From Candidatus Poribacteria bacterium (lineage in GTDB: Bacteria; Poribacteria; WGA-4E; WGA-3G), in the NCBI GenBank assembly GCA_022827185.1, contig JAJDTM010000031.1, positions 1 through 64,000 of the forward strand: a DNA stretch of 64,000 nucleotides, in the 5' to 3' direction. Positions 61,325-64,000 of this stretch are shown here, piece by piece. Position 1 is the stretch's first letter. Every line of letters starts with the position of its first letter. Under the pieces are notes generated by a model, which made no database searches, was not told where the DNA came from, and saw nothing but the letters and a program-made list of their open reading frames with translations. The position numbers and the translations under genes were made by a program.

Positions 61325-61898
61325 CGTGAATTCCTGTGAGTGCATCCCACAAGGCGGTACTCATCTGTTCACACGCCTGCACGACAGTGGTGTGAGATTC
61401 CGATGGCAACGCGCCGATGCGTTCAAGCAGTATCTCTGCTTCATGCTCATTGTGTGAATGCGTTTCAAAATATGGCTCAACGGTTTCAGGGAGTTGGTAG
61501 AATTCTTTCAACCCGGCGAGTTTCGATTGTGCGGTTGCGGGTTGTTGTGCCTCAAAGGCATAGAGCGCGCCGAGTGCAGTGGTTGGTTCGGAGAAGAGCT
61601 CATCTGCTGTTTCAAGCAGTGTCTGCACCTGCGGGATTTGTGCTTCAGAGATGGTCGTATCAAGTCCATCCGCGAAATCAGCCCACATATCAATGTGTTC
61701 GGTCTCTTCTGCTGCGATTTCGGTATCGTTGATTGTTTCCCAACCGTTTGGTATCGTAGCGATAAAGGCACCGTATTCTTGGGCATACGCGCGTAGTGTT
61801 TCGACTGGCAATTCGCCAGCACTCCACGCTTGGTAGAAGGGATGGTTGAGTAAGTTGTGATCTGCGATTTTGTTGTCTAATGCTTGTTTGTAATCCAT
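61308..61898 (-). CDS. PqqC/TenA-like (CADD-type, haem-oxygenase fold) protein
   Basis: The ATG at 61898 (MDYKQALDNKIADHNLLNHP) has GGAG upstream; 196 residues. Helical throughout: HPFYQAWSAGELPVETLRAYAQEYGAF, then EIAAEETEHIDMWADFADGL, ALGALYAFEAQQPATAQSKL and FETHSHNEHEAEILLERI. Glu and His pairs (EETEH, HNEHE) could hold a di-iron centre as in CADD-like proteins that make p-aminobenzoate, or in other iron-containing members. It is coupled to the SnoaL-like gene by a 17-bp overlap. Confidence 0.82.
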   Translation of the reverse strand: MDYKQALDNKIADHNLLNHPFYQAWSAGELPVETLRAYAQEYGAFIATIPNGWETINDTEIAAEETEHIDMWADFADGLDTTISEAQIPQVQTLLETADELFSEPTTALGALYAFEAQQPATAQSKLAGLKEFYQLPETVEPYFETHSHNEHEAEILLERIGALPSESHTTVVQACEQMSTALWDALTGIHDAECA

Positions 61899-62096
61899 TA
61901 AATTGGGTACTCCATTTTTAATATGAATCAAATTCAATTGCACGGTGTTGTTTCAATTGAAAAACACCATTTGTGGTATGTCTTTAAATATAGCATATCG
62001 TATGCATGGGTGTCAAGAAAAGGTTATTAATGGGACAGGGTCATTTCGTTTTCTCTTTTGTCGCGTATCCTGTTAGGTTGCGATTCATACACGCAC

Positions 62097-62154
62097 AGGC
62101 TAACAGCCTATGCTACAAAAGAGACACAGGAAACCAACGGTTTCCTATGCTACA
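62097..62154. repeat. Two small hairpins each followed by ATGCTACA
   Basis: AGGCT-AAC-AGCCT-ATGCTACA (62097-62117) and AGGAAACC-AAC-GGTTTCCT-ATGCTACA (62128-62154). An inverted relative of the first is at 17571-17591. They lie in a 400-bp gene-free region (61944-62345) in which nothing else was recognised. Confidence 0.7.
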
Positions 62155-62345
62155 GGTGTCCACTTATTTTTGGATTTCACTATAAATTTTTGTAGTCGCG
62201 ATTCGGGGAGTGCTTCTACCGGGGAAGGTTGGGATTTGGAAATCCGTCCTACAGAAGAACACAAAAGAAAATCGTTTGAATTAAACGAAAAGTTTGTTAT
62301 AATATTGTAAGACAATCAAAAGTGTGTTCGTTGGAGAGGACTGTT

Positions 62346-63089
62346 ATGACTGAAGAACAAAAATTTATCTTTGATCTCAAGGGGTACTTGTTAATTCCTG
62401 AAGTTTTGACGGCATCAGAGATTACGGCACTGAAGACGCAGATTGAGACCATCCGTACTGACCCTGAATCTCTGCCGCCATACGAACGGCGGTTTCCGGG
62501 TGGGACTGCCTCATTTTTAATTGACCATCCTGTTGTCCTTGATATTCTTCGTGAAATCCTCGGAGAAATTCGGATGGAGTCGAGTTGGTTCACGTATCGT
62601 GAAGTCGGAAATGGGGGACCGCCACCGCACGGTGGTGTCCGGAATGTGAACCCGAACTTCAACTATCAGTGTCACGATGGGAAGATATATTCTGCCTTGA
62701 CGCGGGTTGTTTTTGAGTTGAATGAAGTCGAAGCAGGTGAAGGTGGCACGCTATTTTTGCCGGGAAGCCATAAAGCGAACTTCCGCATTCCTGAAGCACA
62801 TCGGCAGACAGATTCACCGCTCTTTGAGACCTACAGCTGCCCGCCAGGTTCCGTAATCATTTTCACGGAAAACCTTTGTCATTCGGGGGTCGAGTGGACA
62901 AATCCGGATCGACCGCGGATCGCCATTTTCAATTGCTATAATTTCGTCGGTTGCCAATTTCACAGGCCCTCAGTGCCGAAAGACATTATTGAAGGCTTAC
63001 CTCCTGAAAAGCAGGCATACTTCCGCGATGTCTGGGTTTGGCACCAAGGTGGTGCTGACAATGGCAAGAATTTGAGGTACGAGGGTTAA
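62346..63089 (+). CDS. Phytanoyl-CoA dioxygenase (PhyH) family protein
   Basis: GGAGAGGA before the ATG at 62346 gives 247 residues. The N-terminus EEQKFIFDLKGYLLIPEVLT, the core LTRVVFELNEVEAGEGGTLFLPGSHK and the C-terminal PGSVIIFTENLCHSGVEWTNPDRPRIAIFNCYN are the standard PhyH pattern of Fe(II)/2-oxoglutarate oxygenases. The distal His is in NLCHSG and the Arg for 2-oxoglutarate in PDRPRIA. The proximal HxD appears as PPHGGVRN, so the Asp is not obvious. Such proteins are greatly expanded in Poribacteria-like genomes. Substrate unknown. Confidence 0.92.
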   Translation: MTEEQKFIFDLKGYLLIPEVLTASEITALKTQIETIRTDPESLPPYERRFPGGTASFLIDHPVVLDILREILGEIRMESSWFTYREVGNGGPPPHGGVRNVNPNFNYQCHDGKIYSALTRVVFELNEVEAGEGGTLFLPGSHKANFRIPEAHRQTDSPLFETYSCPPGSVIIFTENLCHSGVEWTNPDRPRIAIFNCYNFVGCQFHRPSVPKDIIEGLPPEKQAYFRDVWVWHQGGADNGKNLRYEG

Positions 63090-63095
63090 TACGTT

Positions 63096-63175
63096 AGGAC
63101 TTACGCAAAAAGCAGTATTTTAACCCCCTAAATCCCCCTTATCAGGGGGACTTTAAGAAACAGGGCGCAAGTCCT
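63096..63175. mobile_element. 80-bp MITE-like element, single core
   Basis: Termini AGGACTTACGCA (63096-63107) and GGCGCAAGTCCT (63164-63175), core 63124-63158. Flanked by TT/AA, which fits a TA target. Confidence 0.82.
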
Positions 63176-63195
63176 AAATAATATAGATATCACGT

Positions 63196-63516
63196 ATGGC
63201 TTCTACGCCTTCTGTATCACTGATTAACGCAGCACAAGCCGATGCATCGAGAAGTGTTTCAAAGTGGCGATGGACGCTGTTGGGCGTGATTCTTAGCATT
63301 GTGCCCATCGTCAGTATTTTCCTGATCGGCATCAGTGTTATTGTCCTGAGTGTTTTAACACCGCCAATTGACTTGTCCACCCCTAAACGACAGGCACTCT
63401 ATTTCCGAAATCCTGCGCGTTACACGGCGGAATATCGACGCGTTGCAAAAAGGTTACGGCGTCTGTGGATTTTTTATGGATGGCTTGCGGGGGTCATTAT
63501 TTTAAATCTCTTTTGA
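63196..63516 (+). CDS. Small membrane protein of unknown function
   Basis: A 106-residue protein with two hydrophobic helices (about 27-53, and 91-106 at the very end). Between them is a basic segment KRQALYFRNPARYTAEYRRVAKRLRRLW. No family recognised. It begins 20 bp after a MITE and is followed 19 bp later by the DUF202 gene, so they may be co-transcribed. Confidence 0.68.
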   Translation: MASTPSVSLINAAQADASRSVSKWRWTLLGVILSIVPIVSIFLIGISVIVLSVLTPPIDLSTPKRQALYFRNPARYTAEYRRVAKRLRRLWIFYGWLAGVIILNLF

Positions 63517-63535
63517 AAGAGTGGGTGAGAAGTGA

Positions 63536-63886
63536 ATGTCAGATAAACCGACACCGTACACAGGATTGGAAGATCAACTTATCTTACGTGATCATCTCGC
63601 CGCAGACCGAACTATTCTTGCGAATGAGCGTACCTACCTTGCCTATATTCGCACGGCGTTAACACTGTTTGTTGCGGGTTTATCCTTTGTGCACTTCAAA
63701 GACATTTTTAGTTCACAGGTTGCTATCTTTAGCTCGCATGTCGTTGAGGTCATCGGCATCATCTTTATTTTACTGGGTATCGCTACCTTCTTCGTTGGGT
63801 TTGTGAGATACAGGCGGATGCGGGCACTCATTCACAAGATTAAGCAGGAAGAACTCATAGAATTGGGAGAGGAAGAATCGCTATGA
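63536..63886 (+). CDS. DUF202/YidH-type membrane protein
   Basis: A 116-residue protein with the DUF202 hallmark DHLAADRTILANERTYLAYIRTALTLFVAGLS, where the R-T-x-L-A-x-E-R-T segment is diagnostic, followed by two or three membrane helices to about residue 95 and a charged tail. The function of the family is not settled. Its stop overlaps the next start (ATGA). Confidence 0.88.
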   Translation: MSDKPTPYTGLEDQLILRDHLAADRTILANERTYLAYIRTALTLFVAGLSFVHFKDIFSSQVAIFSSHVVEVIGIIFILLGIATFFVGFVRYRRMRALIHKIKQEELIELGEEESL

Positions 63887-64000
63887 GAATAAGAGAAGTT
63901 GTTGTAACGGGTCAAAACCGTGTGGAACTGCAGACTGCGGACATAGATGCGCCGGTGCTCGCTCCGAATGAATTACTGATAGACACAGAATACACGTTCA
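63883..64000 (+). CDS. N-terminus of a zinc-type alcohol dehydrogenase-like protein, cut by window end
   Basis: ATG at 63883 overlapping the DUF202 stop; 39 codons are visible: MRIREVVVTGQNRVELQTAD then APVLAPNELLIDTEYTF. This is the usual first strand pair of the GroES-like domain in medium-chain dehydrogenases. Too little is present to name a substrate. Confidence 0.6.
   Translation, partial: MRIREVVVTGQNRVELQTADIDAPVLAPNELLIDTEYTF

Overview
The window looks like a chromosome segment of an uncultured bacterium with moderate GC content. The gene set resembles what is known of Candidatus Poribacteria and related PVC/planctomycete-like lineages: phytanoyl-CoA dioxygenase, sulfatase, FGE-like protein, CRTAC1-type VCBS protein, LamG protein, TPR lipoproteins, ECF sigma factors with large C-terminal extensions, M55 aminopeptidase, and many small palindromic repeats. 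There is no rRNA or other phylogenetic marker beyond ArgS, ClpB and TrpA, so the taxonomic guess is an inference. I recognised no tRNA, rRNA, CRISPR array or intact insertion sequence.

Layout. 1-3.4 kb: 5'-truncated CobW-type metallochaperone GTPase overlapping a WD40 gene, then a secreted LamG protein. 3.4-15.5 kb (minus strand): the most unusual locus, two tandem copies of a three-gene cassette, each reading ECF sigma factor fused to an Asp-box beta-propeller, then two ABC-2 type permeases, with no ATPase gene. 15.7-20.8 kb: mobA, membrane M28 peptidase, sulfatase, orphan HicB-like protein, VOC protein, M55 D-aminopeptidase. 20.9-23.9 kb: a decayed accessory patch with an SDH-type Clp-fold protease broken by an in-frame TGA, a 5' scrap of a DNA methyltransferase, and an unrecognised gene behind a long structured leader with its own promoter. 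24-30 kb: argS, class III aminotransferase, mtnP, an MBL/RNase Z-like protein and a membrane protein. 30.3-33.3 kb: two tandem TPR lipoprotein paralogues. 33.6-40.9 kb (plus strand): beta-hydroxyacid dehydrogenase, sugar nucleotidyltransferase, GT2, class V aminotransferase, lipoprotein, TPP-enzyme beta half and aldo/keto reductase. 40.9-47.2 kb (minus): trpA, ribbon-helix-helix-like protein, AAA/PD-(D/E)XK protein, retropepsin-like protease with a small partner, clpB. 47.5-56.9 kb (minus): CRTAC1 protein, ADP-ribosylglycohydrolase, small helical protein, TIM-barrel isomerase, purN, double-vWA protein, a sigma/anti-sigma pair, TPR and FGE-like protein. 57-62 kb: an orphan ORF, a lipoprotein, mazF with an unusual MazE-like antitoxin, HAD phosphatase, a small antitoxin-like protein, SnoaL-like and PqqC/TenA-like proteins. 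62.3-64 kb (plus): PhyH dioxygenase, two small membrane proteins and the start of a zinc-type dehydrogenase.

The spaces between genes are full of short dispersed elements. At least two MITE-like families share a terminal repeat of the form AGGACTTACGCA. Several palindromes lie inside coding sequence or supply stop codons, and one short 5'-UTR element carrying a ribosome binding site occurs in front of two unrelated genes. Where a start codon differs from the longest open frame, it was chosen from a visible Shine-Dalgarno sequence or a conserved N-terminus. All function calls come from reading motifs by eye.
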